Shown one piece after another: positions 32,531 through 41,020 of a DNA stretch of 64,000 nucleotides. Each line of letters opens with the position of its first letter. Position 1 is the stretch's first letter. Location: the NCBI GenBank assembly GCA_007693595.1, contig REDI01000035.1, positions 1 through 64,000 of the forward strand. The letters run 5' to 3'. Source of the stretch: Deltaproteobacteria bacterium (GTDB taxonomy: Bacteria; Myxococcota_A; UBA796; GCA-2862545). A program made the translations under genes and the position numbers. The notes under the pieces were generated by a model, which was not told the origin of the DNA, searched no databases, and was given only the letters and a program-made list of their open reading frames with translations.

Positions 32531-33366
32531 GACATCACTCCAGCGATGCGTTGGGCGCGCCGCGCCATCGCGCGGCGAATGGGGCGCGAGACGACCTCGG
32601 GCAGGGCCCGCAAGAGGCGTAGGGCGTGGGCCTCGGGGAAGACCGAGACCACGAGCCGCCCAGAACGCATGGCCGAGAGCGCGGCCTGAACGACTTGATC
32701 GGGGCTGCGCCCGTTCTTGAAGAGGCGGCTGGCTCGCTTGCGATCGCGCTCGGGGGTCGCGCTGGCGATCCGCGCGTCGTCGAGGATGCGGGTCGGGACG
32801 AAGCCCGGACAGAGCACGTGGACCTGGACCGCCGTGGCCTGAAGCTCCGCATCGAGGACCTCGGAGAGGCCGAGCACCCCGTGCTTGGTGACCGAGTACG
32901 CACCGATCCCGGGCGAGCCGATGTAAGCGCTGGCCGAAGCGAGGTTGATGACGTGCGCCTCGTCGCCGTGGGCGATCATTCCGGGCAAGAAAGCCTGGCA
33001 GCCATGGACCACGCCGTGCAGGTTCACGTCGACCACCCACTTCCAGTCTTCGGGAGGGGTGTCGAGCACCCGACCCGCGGTGGCGACCCCCGCGTTGTTG
33101 ACGAGCACGTGCACCGGGCCGTGGTCGGAGACGGTGGCGGCGAGCTCGCGCATGGCGGCGGCGTCGCGCACATCCACCGCGAAGGTGTGCACCGTCGACC
33201 CCACAGACCGCGCCTCGACCGCGACGGGCTCGAGGCGATCCTCGGCGATGTCGCACAGCACCAGATCCGCCCCAAGACGCGCGAACTTCAAGGCGAAGGC
33301 TCGACCGATCCCCGATCCTGCCCCCGTGATGACCACGCGACGACCCGTCCAGGACTGCTCAGGCAT
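32527..33366 (-). CDS. short-chain dehydrogenase/reductase
   Basis: A 279-residue SDR with all classical parts: TGAGSGIG coenzyme loop at about residues 15-22, DVRD, NNAG, catalytic Ser in INLASASAY and YSVTK. About 40 basic residues extend beyond the fold, with RRAMARRAQR at the end, which may help it sit at a membrane. GGAGG lies before the ATG at 33366, which overlaps the upstream hydrolase stop by 8 bp. It should oxidise or reduce the same substrate family handled by the FMO downstream. Confidence 0.92.
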   Translation of the reverse strand: MPEQSWTGRRVVITGAGSGIGRAFALKFARLGADLVLCDIAEDRLEPVAVEARSVGSTVHTFAVDVRDAAAMRELAATVSDHGPVHVLVNNAGVATAGRVLDTPPEDWKWVVDVNLHGVVHGCQAFLPGMIAHGDEAHVINLASASAYIGSPGIGAYSVTKHGVLGLSEVLDAELQATAVQVHVLCPGFVPTRILDDARIASATPERDRKRASRLFKNGRSPDQVVQAALSAMRSGRLVVSVFPEAHALRLLRALPEVVSRPIRRAMARRAQRIAGVMS

Positions 33367-34156
33367 GCAACCTCCCGATGGAGGCAAGGTAATCCGACGC
33401 GCTCGCGCCGTCGTCCACGTCGTCAGGGTGGAAGCCGGGCTTGAGGTAGCTCCACAGGGCCTCGCGCAAGACCTGCGCTCGACGGCGAAAGCGTTCTTTA
33501 TTCTTGGAGCGACGCTCTTTTCTGTCGATCCTCGGGAGGTCCTGTTCCTGGCGCATGAGGTGACGGGTCGCGCTGCGCCAGAAGAAGAGGAGCGTGAGCG
33601 TGGCCACGACCATGCCGAAGATCCGAACGGCGTACCCCCCGCCCACGGCCACGTAGACATCGTAGGCCACCGCGCGATGCTCGACCTCTTCGGCGGCGTG
33701 CCAGCGGAGCAGGTCCCGCATGGAGGGGTGTGCTGGATCGAGAAGATCGGTCTCGAGGGCAAGACGAGCGAACGACGCGGTGTAGTGCTCGAGCGCGGCG
33801 GTCGAGGCCAGCCGAACGATCGGTGGCACCGAGGGCTCGATCACCCGGTAGGCCAGCCACCGATACCACGTCATCCAGCTCTCGATCTCGAAGCCTTGGG
33901 ACTCGAGGGCGCGAAACTGACGCTCGTGCGCCGCGCCGTGCTGTCCTTCCTGGCCCGAAAAGGCCTGCACCGCCTCGCGCAGCCCAGGATCGTCGATCCG
34001 GTCGAGGTAGCGCCGGACGGAGCGGATGAAGAAGCGCTCGCCATCTGGAAAGACGAGATTCATGCCGTTGATGTAGTGGGTCATGACGGGATCACCGCCG
34101 TACCACCATCGAGGAAGCTCCGAGAAATCCTCTTCATATCGGCGGACGGGAAACAT
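33359..34156 (-). CDS. metal-dependent hydrolase-like protein (PF10118 type)
   Basis: A 265-residue protein of the predicted metal-dependent hydrolase group, with a ferritin-like arrangement of ligands: GQEGQHGAAHE at about 86-96 and HAAEEVEHRAVAYDV at about 165-180. A hydrophobic segment (about 188-207) and a basic stretch follow. The ATG at 34156 has AAGGAG 6 bases upstream and follows the operator; a longer frame to 34216 would run through the operators. It is the first gene of the operon with SDR and FMO. In similar clusters this gene often accompanies fatty-acid or sterol-like metabolism, which is context, not proof. Confidence 0.85.
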   Translation of the reverse strand: MFPVRRYEEDFSELPRWWYGGDPVMTHYINGMNLVFPDGERFFIRSVRRYLDRIDDPGLREAVQAFSGQEGQHGAAHERQFRALESQGFEIESWMTWYRWLAYRVIEPSVPPIVRLASTAALEHYTASFARLALETDLLDPAHPSMRDLLRWHAAEEVEHRAVAYDVYVAVGGGYAVRIFGMVVATLTLLFFWRSATRHLMRQEQDLPRIDRKERRSKNKERFRRRAQVLREALWSYLKPGFHPDDVDDGASASDYLASIGRLHA

Positions 34157-34167
34157 CTGCACTCCTT

Positions 34168-34184
34168 GTTGAACTCTATTCAAC
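34168..34184. promoter_or_regulatory. operator-like palindrome 1 (TetR)
   Basis: GTTGAA-N5-TTCAAC, a perfect 6-bp dyad, lies at the expected transcription start of the hydrolase-SDR-FMO operon. It shares the 10-mer CTTGTTGAAC with the second site 33 bp away, about three helical turns. Confidence 0.7.
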
Positions 34185-34187
34185 GAA

Positions 34188-34216
34188 AGCCTAGCCACTT
34201 GTTGAACGAAGGTCAA
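34188..34216 (-). promoter_or_regulatory. candidate promoter of the hydrolase-SDR-FMO operon
   Basis: On the minus strand TTGACC (34216-34211, five of six matches to the -35 consensus) is separated by 17 bases from TAGGCT (34193-34188, a weak -10). The -35 lies within operator 2 and operator 1 lies just downstream of the -10, the classic layout for repression by a divergent TetR protein. Confidence 0.55.
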
Positions 34217-34217
34217 C
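34201..34217. promoter_or_regulatory. operator-like palindrome 2 (TetR)
   Basis: GTTGA-N7-TCAAC has the same 17-bp span as the first palindrome, overlaps the candidate -35 box of the operon and lies 50 bp upstream of the TetR start. Repressor binding here would also affect tetR transcription. Confidence 0.65.
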
Positions 34218-34266
34218 TAGTTTTTCTAGGGTCCCACCCCCAGCGCGAACGGCGTACACTGGCACC

Positions 34267-34914
34267 ATGTCCAGCCGCCTCACCGTCGACGCCCGCCGCG
34301 CTCAGCTCCTGGAGCTGGGGCTGCGCCTGTTCTCGACCCGCGCCTACGATGACGTGAGCATCGACGAGATCGCCCGCGAGGCAGGCATCTCGAAGGGGCT
34401 CCTCTACCACTACTTCGGGGGTAAGAAGGCCTTTTATGTGGCGGTGGTGGCCTTGGCCGCCGGACACCTGCTCCAGGCGGTCGCTCCGAGCGTCAACCTC
34501 CCCCGCCCTGAGCGCGCCAGGATCGGCCTCGCGGCCTACTTCGACTTTGTCGAAGCCCGCGCTCCGGCCTTCTCGGCTCTCATGCGCGGCGGGCTCGGCG
34601 TCGATCCCGAAGTCGGCGGGATCGTGGACCGGACCCGGCGGGCCATCGTCGCCATGATCCTCGACGGGGCCGGACTGGCTGAGCCTCGCCCCGCCTTTCG
34701 CGTCGCCGCCCGCGCCTGGGTGGGGGCGGTCGAGGCCGCCAGCCTGGACTGGCTAGAACACCGCGACGTGCCCCGAGAAGAGCTGATCAGCCTGCTCGTC
34801 GCGGGGCTCGGAGGGATGCTCGCCCAAGCCGCCATGCTCGATCCCGAGGCCGGCGCCAGCCTGGACCTCTCGGCCCTCGCCGGGCTCTGGTCCGGCAAAG
34901 CCCTCACACCTTGA
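34267..34914 (+). CDS. TetR-family transcriptional repressor
   Basis: A 215-residue regulator. The N-terminal helix-turn-helix is typical: FSTRAYDDVSIDEIAREAGISKGLLYHYFGGKKAFYVAV across residues 22-60. The C-terminal ligand-binding domain is all-helical and rich in Ala and Leu. It is transcribed away from the hydrolase-SDR-FMO operon, and two 17-bp palindromes lie between them, so autoregulation and control of the operon are likely. The inducer is unknown. The ribosome binding site is weak. Confidence 0.9.
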   Translation: MSSRLTVDARRAQLLELGLRLFSTRAYDDVSIDEIAREAGISKGLLYHYFGGKKAFYVAVVALAAGHLLQAVAPSVNLPRPERARIGLAAYFDFVEARAPAFSALMRGGLGVDPEVGGIVDRTRRAIVAMILDGAGLAEPRPAFRVAARAWVGAVEAASLDWLEHRDVPREELISLLVAGLGGMLAQAAMLDPEAGASLDLSALAGLWSGKALTP

Positions 34915-34969
34915 CCGAGGTCCGCCTCGGTCTTGCGGGAGCAGAGTCCGGCCGCGCGCTACGTAGCGC

Positions 34970-34998
34970 TTGCTGGTGGTGCAAGGATCTGCTACGAT
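34970..34998 (+). promoter_or_regulatory. possible promoter of the 280-residue protein gene
   Basis: TTGCTG and TACGAT are separated by exactly 17 bases, 40 bases before the start codon at 35038. The -35 is poor, so this is tentative. Confidence 0.25.
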
Positions 34999-35037
34999 CC
35001 GAACGGGGCAGCTCTTCGCCCCACTGAGAGGATCTCT

Positions 35038-35880
35038 ATGAGCGGTCTACAACGACAGTCTACCAGCCCTTCCGTATCGCAGCACCACAACGAAGATCTC
35101 GCCATGTGCATGCCCGGCTCCGAAGTCGAGGCCTCCAACTCCGAGCAGGCCTCGGATCGTGAGTGGTGGAAGACGGCCCCCAAGCTCGAAGTCCCCTGGC
35201 CCCCCCTGGGCGATGACCAGAGCAAGGCCTCCTTCGAGTGGGACAACGGGCCCAGCGCCAACTGGACCTTTCCCGAGGTCTCCGTCCCCTCCGACGGGGC
35301 CGAGACCCTCTTCGAAGCTCCCCCGGTGCAGGTGCAGACCCCTGTCCCAGGCGTGGTCCTCGACCTCTTCGCCGAGGCCGAGTGGGGCCTGCGCTTCTCG
35401 GCTGGCGTCGGCTTCAGCCTTCAAAAGGAAGGCGATCGGTATACCGCGACGGGCCGGGGCCAGATCTCAGGCAAGGCGCTCGTCGCGATCAAAGGCGGGA
35501 TCGGAGTCGGTGCTGGCGGCGCTGGCGTCTCCATCGGCGTCTCGGGCAACCTCGAAGGCGCGGTCGAAGCCGAGCTGTCCGGTGCCGTAGAGCTCTCGCT
35601 CGTACACGACGGTCGCGGCTGGGCGGGCGAGTTCAAGACCCCGCTCGACTTCATGGCGGCGGTCAAGGTCACCCCTTCCGCGTCCCTCTACGTTCGCGTC
35701 TGGAAGTACCGCAAGGACCTCGCCACGCTCACCCTCGGGGAGTGGACCATCGCCCACGCAGGCATCTCCTGGACCCCAGGGGTGCGCTACGACGGGAGCG
35801 GTTTCAGCAACCTCACCGCGCGACCCACGGTGCGGGGTCCCGACTGGGGCGCCCCGCCCGAGGCCGAAGAAGCGGCCTGA
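35038..35880 (+). CDS. hypothetical protein with Gly-rich beta-strand region
   Basis: A 280-residue protein with GAGAGG before the ATG and no signal peptide. The first 100 residues are polar and Pro/Trp-rich. Residues about 110-195 alternate small and hydrophobic residues (GKALVAIKGGIGVGAGGAGVSI and following repeats of VE-x-ELSGAVELS), giving amphipathic strands like those of a barrel or a beta-solenoid. Cysteine is almost absent. I do not recognise the family. Similar Gly-rich strand regions occur in toxin or contractile-injection cargo proteins, but nothing nearby supports that role. Confidence 0.6.
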   Translation: MSGLQRQSTSPSVSQHHNEDLAMCMPGSEVEASNSEQASDREWWKTAPKLEVPWPPLGDDQSKASFEWDNGPSANWTFPEVSVPSDGAETLFEAPPVQVQTPVPGVVLDLFAEAEWGLRFSAGVGFSLQKEGDRYTATGRGQISGKALVAIKGGIGVGAGGAGVSIGVSGNLEGAVEAELSGAVELSLVHDGRGWAGEFKTPLDFMAAVKVTPSASLYVRVWKYRKDLATLTLGEWTIAHAGISWTPGVRYDGSGFSNLTARPTVRGPDWGAPPEAEEAA

Positions 35881-35932
35881 ACGGGTCTCATCGGGCCGAG
35901 CGAACCGTGCCGACCCGCTCTTCAGCGGCCTG

Positions 35933-37951
35933 CTAGAGCCAGCTCAGCAGCTCCCCGGCGTAGGTCGCCTCGACCACGGCGATCGCTCGAGAGGCATAGG
36001 ACGCGCGCTGCTCGGGCCAGACGCGGGCCATCCCGGCGAAGTGGCGGAGCCAGATCAGGTAGGTGGCCGCCACCAAGGCACGCCGAAGCGCGGGCTCCGA
36101 TCCGAGGAGCTGCTCGAGCTCGGGGACGTCGGTGCGAGACACCAGCCGACCCGTGTGGAAGAAGGCCTGCGCATCGACCCCCAGCCAGGCGATGGCGGAC
36201 GCGCGGTGCCAGAGGGGACTGCCGACCGTGATCGCGTCGGGCGGCAAGGCCCACCGAACGCGGCCATGGCCGAGGCAACACGCTCCAGGGTGCACCCCAT
36301 CGAGGACCAGACTCTCCCCGTCAAGCATGGGCTCTAGGGAGCCGATCCGCCAGCGAGCCAGCTCTATCCACCCCTCGACCCGCCGCTGGAGACCGACCGT
36401 GGGCTGGGTGGCTCCAAGGGCCGCGAGATCGGCGGGAAGATCCCCGTTGAAGATCGGTGGAGCCCTCGATGGAGCAGGTCTTGCGGGAGCGGTCGCCAGA
36501 TCGAGGAGCGCGGCTCGCGCCTCGTCGGAGGTCGCAAGTCGCAGGTCAGGGATCGGATCGGAGAGGCCCCACCCCCTCGCGGCGCGAGGGGAGGGGATCA
36601 CCTCGGGCGGCAGCTCGGGGGGGTCTGGCGAGCTCGGTCGCCGAAGGAGGATCGTGCCCCCCCGCGAAGGAACCAGGAGCGCGAGCGCGTGAGGAGGAGC
36701 GGGGCACACCTGATCGACCAGCGGACCGAGCTCGGAGAACTCGCTCCGGATGGCGTCGAGCTCGCGCGGGGTGAGCGGGAGGGCGACTCCCTGATCCGGG
36801 AGCGCCGCGCCCCGCTCGGGGCCCATGGCGAAGGGGAGCCGGTCCGGGTCGGGCAGCGGTCTCCCGTCCCGGAGCGCTTCGACGACGGGATCGGCGGAGC
36901 TCGGCTCGGTCGTCACGCCCAGGCCCCGACGGAGCGCCAGTTCTTGGCCGATCTCTAAGGCCATTCGTCGGAACCGCTCGTCGGAAGACGCGCTCAGCGC
37001 ACGGCAGGCCTGCGCCGCGCGATCGAGATCGCCGACCTGCACCGCGAGCTGAGCGACGTACTCCATGATCGGGTCGGCCCCTCGCTCAGGCAGGACCGCG
37101 AGGGCCTCGACGAGCTCGCCCCGCGCCTCGTGGACCCGCGCGAGGTTGACGGCGTGTCGACGATGGCCCGGTGCCTTGTCCAGAGCACACCGGAACGCTT
37201 CGGTCGCTCGCGTGAGATCCCGCTGCGACCACGCCACCATACCCAGCGCAGACCAGGTATTCGCCCCGCCGACACCCTGCCGGACTGCGGCTTCGAGGAG
37301 CGATCGCGCCCGGTCGTAGGCTCCCCCGCGCCCGAGCACATAGCCGAGCTCTGCGCCGATCCGCGCATCGTGGGGATCCTCGGCGAGGAGCTTCTCGAGC
37401 CAGGGGCGGGCAGACTCGGGCCGATCGTGATCGAGGTAGAAACGCGCGAGATCATGCCGAAGCCTCCGAGAAGAGGTGAGCGCGATGCCCATCTTGAGCA
37501 CCTGCTCCGCATCGTGCGCGCGGTCCGCGACCGCCAGACGAGAGGCCACGACCGACCAGGGGGCAGCCCACTGAGGCAGGATGATGCTGACGTCATCGAG
37601 CGCGTCGAGCAGCAGGATCAGGGGCGCTGGCTCGTCGACCAGCGGAAGGAGGAGCGCGACCGCCCGCTCCCAGCCCGAGGAGTCCGACAACGTCAGGGGC
37701 GAGGCAGAGGCCCAGGGCGCGTCGTCGCGCGGAGTCTGGATGACCACCCCGTGCAGCCGCGCCCGCGCCAGATCCGCGCCGTCCAGATCCGCCCCGCTCA
37801 AGTTCGCTCCCCGAAGATCCGCGCCGCAGAGCTTCGCGCCTCGAAGGTCCGCGCCGCGTAGATCCGCGAGGGCCAGGCTCGCACCGTACAGATCCGCTCC
37901 CTGGAGATTGGCCTCGGCGAGCCGAGCGCCGACGGGCGGATGCGGACTCAA
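35933..37951 (-). CDS. pentapeptide-repeat and TPR protein
   Basis: A 672-residue protein starting at a TTG that overlaps the preceding stop (TTGA). Residues 10-60 are pentapeptide repeats of the A(D/N)LxG type: ANLQGADLYGASL, then ADLRGADLRGAKL and so on, forming a right-handed quadrilateral helix. Residues about 145-330 have helical TPR-like repeats (ARFYLDHDRPESARPWLEKLL, AEAFRCALDKAPGHR). The last 250 residues are unassigned, with a helical tail ending AGELLSWL. No signal peptide or membrane segment is visible. It is the third gene of an operon with a lipoprotein and a helical-repeat protein; a role as scaffold is inference. Confidence 0.72.
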   Translation of the reverse strand: MSPHPPVGARLAEANLQGADLYGASLALADLRGADLRGAKLCGADLRGANLSGADLDGADLARARLHGVVIQTPRDDAPWASASPLTLSDSSGWERAVALLLPLVDEPAPLILLLDALDDVSIILPQWAAPWSVVASRLAVADRAHDAEQVLKMGIALTSSRRLRHDLARFYLDHDRPESARPWLEKLLAEDPHDARIGAELGYVLGRGGAYDRARSLLEAAVRQGVGGANTWSALGMVAWSQRDLTRATEAFRCALDKAPGHRRHAVNLARVHEARGELVEALAVLPERGADPIMEYVAQLAVQVGDLDRAAQACRALSASSDERFRRMALEIGQELALRRGLGVTTEPSSADPVVEALRDGRPLPDPDRLPFAMGPERGAALPDQGVALPLTPRELDAIRSEFSELGPLVDQVCPAPPHALALLVPSRGGTILLRRPSSPDPPELPPEVIPSPRAARGWGLSDPIPDLRLATSDEARAALLDLATAPARPAPSRAPPIFNGDLPADLAALGATQPTVGLQRRVEGWIELARWRIGSLEPMLDGESLVLDGVHPGACCLGHGRVRWALPPDAITVGSPLWHRASAIAWLGVDAQAFFHTGRLVSRTDVPELEQLLGSEPALRRALVAATYLIWLRHFAGMARVWPEQRASYASRAIAVVEATYAGELLSWL

Positions 37952-39597
37952 AGCCTGGCCCTGCCTTCGGGATCGTCGTGCTCTTCCCGCAGTCGGTCGG
38001 CCTGGGCGCTCAAGCCCGCCGCCCGGAGGAGCCGCTCCGCCTCGTTGAAGATGTGCTCGGTAAGGACGGGCTCGACTCCTGCGGCGCGCTGGGCCCTGAA
38101 GCGGAGCGCCGCACCTTGTGCGCGCAAGGCCGGGCTGCACCAGGGAAGCTCAAGGGCCTCGAGGAGCTCGAGGCAATGTCGCGGCCGCCCCTCCATCAGC
38201 TCGATCTGCGCACCGAGGAGGGAGGCCGCCTGCGCCATGGCGGGTTGGGCATCGACCAGGCCCTCGAGGCGCTGCCGTGCTTCGTCGGCCCGGCCAGCCA
38301 CCAAGGCGATGCGCGCCCCCTCGAGGGCCTGCAGGGCCCGGAGCTCCGCGCTCTGTAGCGACGCAGCGATCGCGCCGGAGTCGGCGAGGCGATCCCGAGC
38401 CTGGTCGATCCGACCGGCTAGTCGGAGGCCACGGGCGGCCTTGAGGTGCGCGAGCGCCGCGTGCTGGAGGAAGCCTCGGTCCTGCAGAGGGCGGGCCTGT
38501 GCGTCGACATAGGCGATCGCGCGTCCGGTTTGGCCAAGGTTCAGGTGCAGATCCGCACGCGCGACGTCGGCGAGCGCATGAACCCATGGTGGGAGGGTCG
38601 CTTCGAGGGCCTCGAGGTGCTCGAGTGCGCGAGCAGGGTCTCCGTCTGCGCCGAGGTGGCGGGCGTAGGCGACCTCGCACAAGGCCGCGAGGTCGGACCG
38701 GCTCGCCCCGTGGAGCAGGCTGACCGCCCGATCGGCCTGGGCACGCGCCTGCTCACGGGTGGCTGCGCGGGCGACTTCGTGCTGGAAGAGCTCGGCCACA
38801 AAGGGCAGGAGCAGCGGCTCCGCGAGGGCGGCGTCCAGCTCGGAGGGATCGAGGGAGAAACCTTGGCCGAAGAGGAGCGCCAAGCCGGCACGGGCCACAG
38901 GCGGGAGGTGGGGCTCCTGTGCGACTCGCACCGCCACGGCGCGAGCCTGCGTCGGCCGCCCCTGCCGAGCGTGGAGCCGCGAGGACGTGGCGCGCGCGAG
39001 GGCAGCCAGGGACCCGGACGGCGCGCCCGCGTCGAGCGGGAGGCTGTCGAGGAGCTCTCGCGCTCGGTGCAGATCGCCGAGGGCCTCGAAGGCGAGCGCT
39101 GCGTAGAGGCGGGCGGTGAGGGTTCCGTGGGGCTGCTGGTGGGTCGCGCTCGCCTGATCGAGCCGCTGCGATCGATCGAGTACCTTGTCCCAGTCGGCCA
39201 GAGACGCCCACATCCGCGTCGCGAGAGCGAGCCCCCGACCGAAGTGCTCTCGATCTCCGTAGTCGACGAACACCCCGAGGCCACGCTCGAGCTCGGTCAG
39301 CAAGGCGGAGCGACGATCGGGCAGGTCCCCCAGACACAGGGCTCGGTGAAGCTCGACGATCGCCGCACCATGCTCCCCCGCATCCCTCGCGAGAATCAGC
39401 ATCTTGGCCTTGTCGAAGGCACGGTCTGCGCGCTCGATCTCGCCCAGACCCGCCGCGGCCTGTCCGATCAGCAAGGCCAGCCCCGCGTCCTGCTCGGCCT
39501 CGGGCTCGGCAGCGAGGGCGCACACCTGCTGGAGGTGCCCTTCGGAGAGCAGCGAAGCCGCGCGCCGACACAACGCAGAAGGGTCTTCGGCGGGCAC
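37948..39597 (-). CDS. alpha-helical TPR-like repeat protein
   Basis: A 549-residue cytoplasmic protein with GTG start, 3 bp after the lipoprotein stop. It is almost entirely helical and rich in Ala, Leu, Arg and Glu, with repeated helix pairs such as GLGEIERADRAFDKAK, ALGDLHRARELLDSLP and EALEATLPPWVHALADVARADLHLNLGQTGRAIAYV that fit TPR or SEL1-like folds. There is no enzyme motif. Its stop overlaps the TTG start of the pentapeptide/TPR protein, so the two are made together and may form a complex. Confidence 0.7.
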   Translation of the reverse strand: MPAEDPSALCRRAASLLSEGHLQQVCALAAEPEAEQDAGLALLIGQAAAGLGEIERADRAFDKAKMLILARDAGEHGAAIVELHRALCLGDLPDRRSALLTELERGLGVFVDYGDREHFGRGLALATRMWASLADWDKVLDRSQRLDQASATHQQPHGTLTARLYAALAFEALGDLHRARELLDSLPLDAGAPSGSLAALARATSSRLHARQGRPTQARAVAVRVAQEPHLPPVARAGLALLFGQGFSLDPSELDAALAEPLLLPFVAELFQHEVARAATREQARAQADRAVSLLHGASRSDLAALCEVAYARHLGADGDPARALEHLEALEATLPPWVHALADVARADLHLNLGQTGRAIAYVDAQARPLQDRGFLQHAALAHLKAARGLRLAGRIDQARDRLADSGAIAASLQSAELRALQALEGARIALVAGRADEARQRLEGLVDAQPAMAQAASLLGAQIELMEGRPRHCLELLEALELPWCSPALRAQGAALRFRAQRAAGVEPVLTEHIFNEAERLLRAAGLSAQADRLREEHDDPEGRARL

Positions 39598-39600
39598 GCC

Positions 39601-40131
39601 CTACATGCCCTCGGGTGGAGCCCACTCGACCGACTGCCAGATCCCCATGGTGCCCGAGGAGGTCGGGGTGCTCAGGGTGGCGGTCAGGGCGGTGACCGGA
39701 TCGTCGGGGGAGTACGCCGCTTCGTAGCTGCGGCTGGTGACCTCCTTGCCGTCGACGCTCCAGGTCGCCTGCACCGTCAGCGTTCCGTCACGCCAGACCT
39801 CGACCTCGCCCTGACCCTGGGCCCCCGGGCCGATCGAAGGGATCTCGGCGGTGCGCTCGGCTTGGCCGTCGGCGCTCTTGGCGGTGAGGAGGCCCCGGAC
39901 CTCAAAGTCGCTGGTGTTGACGATGGTGACGGACTGACTTGCGGTCTTGGACATGGATGTTCCTTGGGTTTCAGGCGGAGGGGCTCGTTCGGCCGCCCCT
40001 GGGGGCGCATCGCTCGAAGCGGTCGACGCGGTTCGAGAGGCACAGCCCACTAGAAGGACGCTGAGCGCGACGACACCCACGGAGAGGACGCCCGAGGGGA
40101 GGACCGTTAGGGCAAGGGCTCGACGTGTCAT
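39601..40131 (-). CDS. lipoprotein, possible internal start
   Basis: A 176-residue lipoprotein with GGAGG before the ATG at 40131, a hydrophobic signal peptide and lipobox VGCAS at about residue 29-33. A Ser/Pro/Ala-rich linker follows to residue 60. The rest is a small beta-rich domain beginning SQSVTIVNTSDFEV. An internal ATG at 39954 has AAGGA 6 bases upstream and would give a 117-residue cytosolic form of only that domain. It is the first gene of the operon that continues to 35933. Function unknown. Confidence 0.7.
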   Translation of the reverse strand: MTRRALALTVLPSGVLSVGVVALSVLLVGCASRTASTASSDAPPGAAERAPPPETQGTSMSKTASQSVTIVNTSDFEVRGLLTAKSADGQAERTAEIPSIGPGAQGQGEVEVWRDGTLTVQATWSVDGKEVTSRSYEAAYSPDDPVTALTATLSTPTSSGTMGIWQSVEWAPPEGM

Positions 40132-40202
40132 TCGGCCTCCGGGTACGAGCGTAGATGTAGGGCACGAGGCGGCGAGGGTCAAGGCTCGCCGGGAGGAGCG
40201 GA

Positions 40203-40883
40203 ATGGACGACGAAGTACGTAGGATGATCCTGGTGGGGGTCGCCGGGCTCGGGGTGCTCGCGTTGGTCGGGGGCATCGGAGGCGTCAAGCTGCTGTGGAC
40301 CGCCCAGGAGCGCGCAGGCGTCGAGGCGCTGGCCGAGCACCTCGGGTGGGCCCATGTGCGCGACGAGGATGGCACATCCTGGCGGATGCGTGGGCAGGTG
40401 CAGGGGCGGGAGGTGATCGTCGACACCTCGCGACCCCAGAAGGGCTCGGCCAACAAGTATCGGCGCAGGCACCACACCCGTCTTCACACCGCGATCCGCT
40501 CCGACAGCGCGCTCTGGGTCGGCCCGAAGACCCCGCAGGGGATCGGCGCACAAGCCTTCGAGCTGGGCATGGTCGAGCTCGTCGGCGAGGACGCCGCCGA
40601 GGCCCTTCACCGAGGCGACCTCGTGTCCTTCGACGGGCCCTTCGGGGAGCGCTTCGAGGTCAGGGTGCTCGGCGACCCCTCGATCAGCCACCTCCTCACC
40701 GACAAGGTACAGACCGCGCTCGTCGCCGAGGCCGATCGGCATCTCGAAGGGGTGGCCGTCACCGTCCACGAAGGGCAGGTCCAGCTCTGGCTAGGCACGG
40801 ACCTTCGCCAGCGCGGCGAGGCCGAGGCCTTCATCCAGACGGGCCTCACGCTGATCGAGGGGGTGGTCGCGTCGGGCTTCTAG
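40203..40883 (+). CDS. membrane-anchored protein of unknown function
   Basis: A 226-residue protein with GGGAGGAG before the ATG. An N-terminal membrane anchor (about residues 8-32) precedes a soluble domain with the basic run KYRRRHHTR at about residue 85 and several alternating beta strands. It is divergent from the lipoprotein operon across 71 bp. I do not recognise a family. The domain would face the periplasm if the short N-terminus stays inside, as the charges suggest. Confidence 0.65.
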   Translation: MDDEVRRMILVGVAGLGVLALVGGIGGVKLLWTAQERAGVEALAEHLGWAHVRDEDGTSWRMRGQVQGREVIVDTSRPQKGSANKYRRRHHTRLHTAIRSDSALWVGPKTPQGIGAQAFELGMVELVGEDAAEALHRGDLVSFDGPFGERFEVRVLGDPSISHLLTDKVQTALVAEADRHLEGVAVTVHEGQVQLWLGTDLRQRGEAEAFIQTGLTLIEGVVASGF

Positions 40884-41020
40884 TGGTCGGATGCGAGTCT
40901 TCCCGTCCCCAGACGCGCCTCGTCCCGCCCAGGCCGAGCCTCCACGAACGCAGGGGTAGAGGGGCCGCCCATGTCGTGGCATGTTAGGGCCCGCCGCCTC
41001 GACCAGCCCCAGGACACGAC

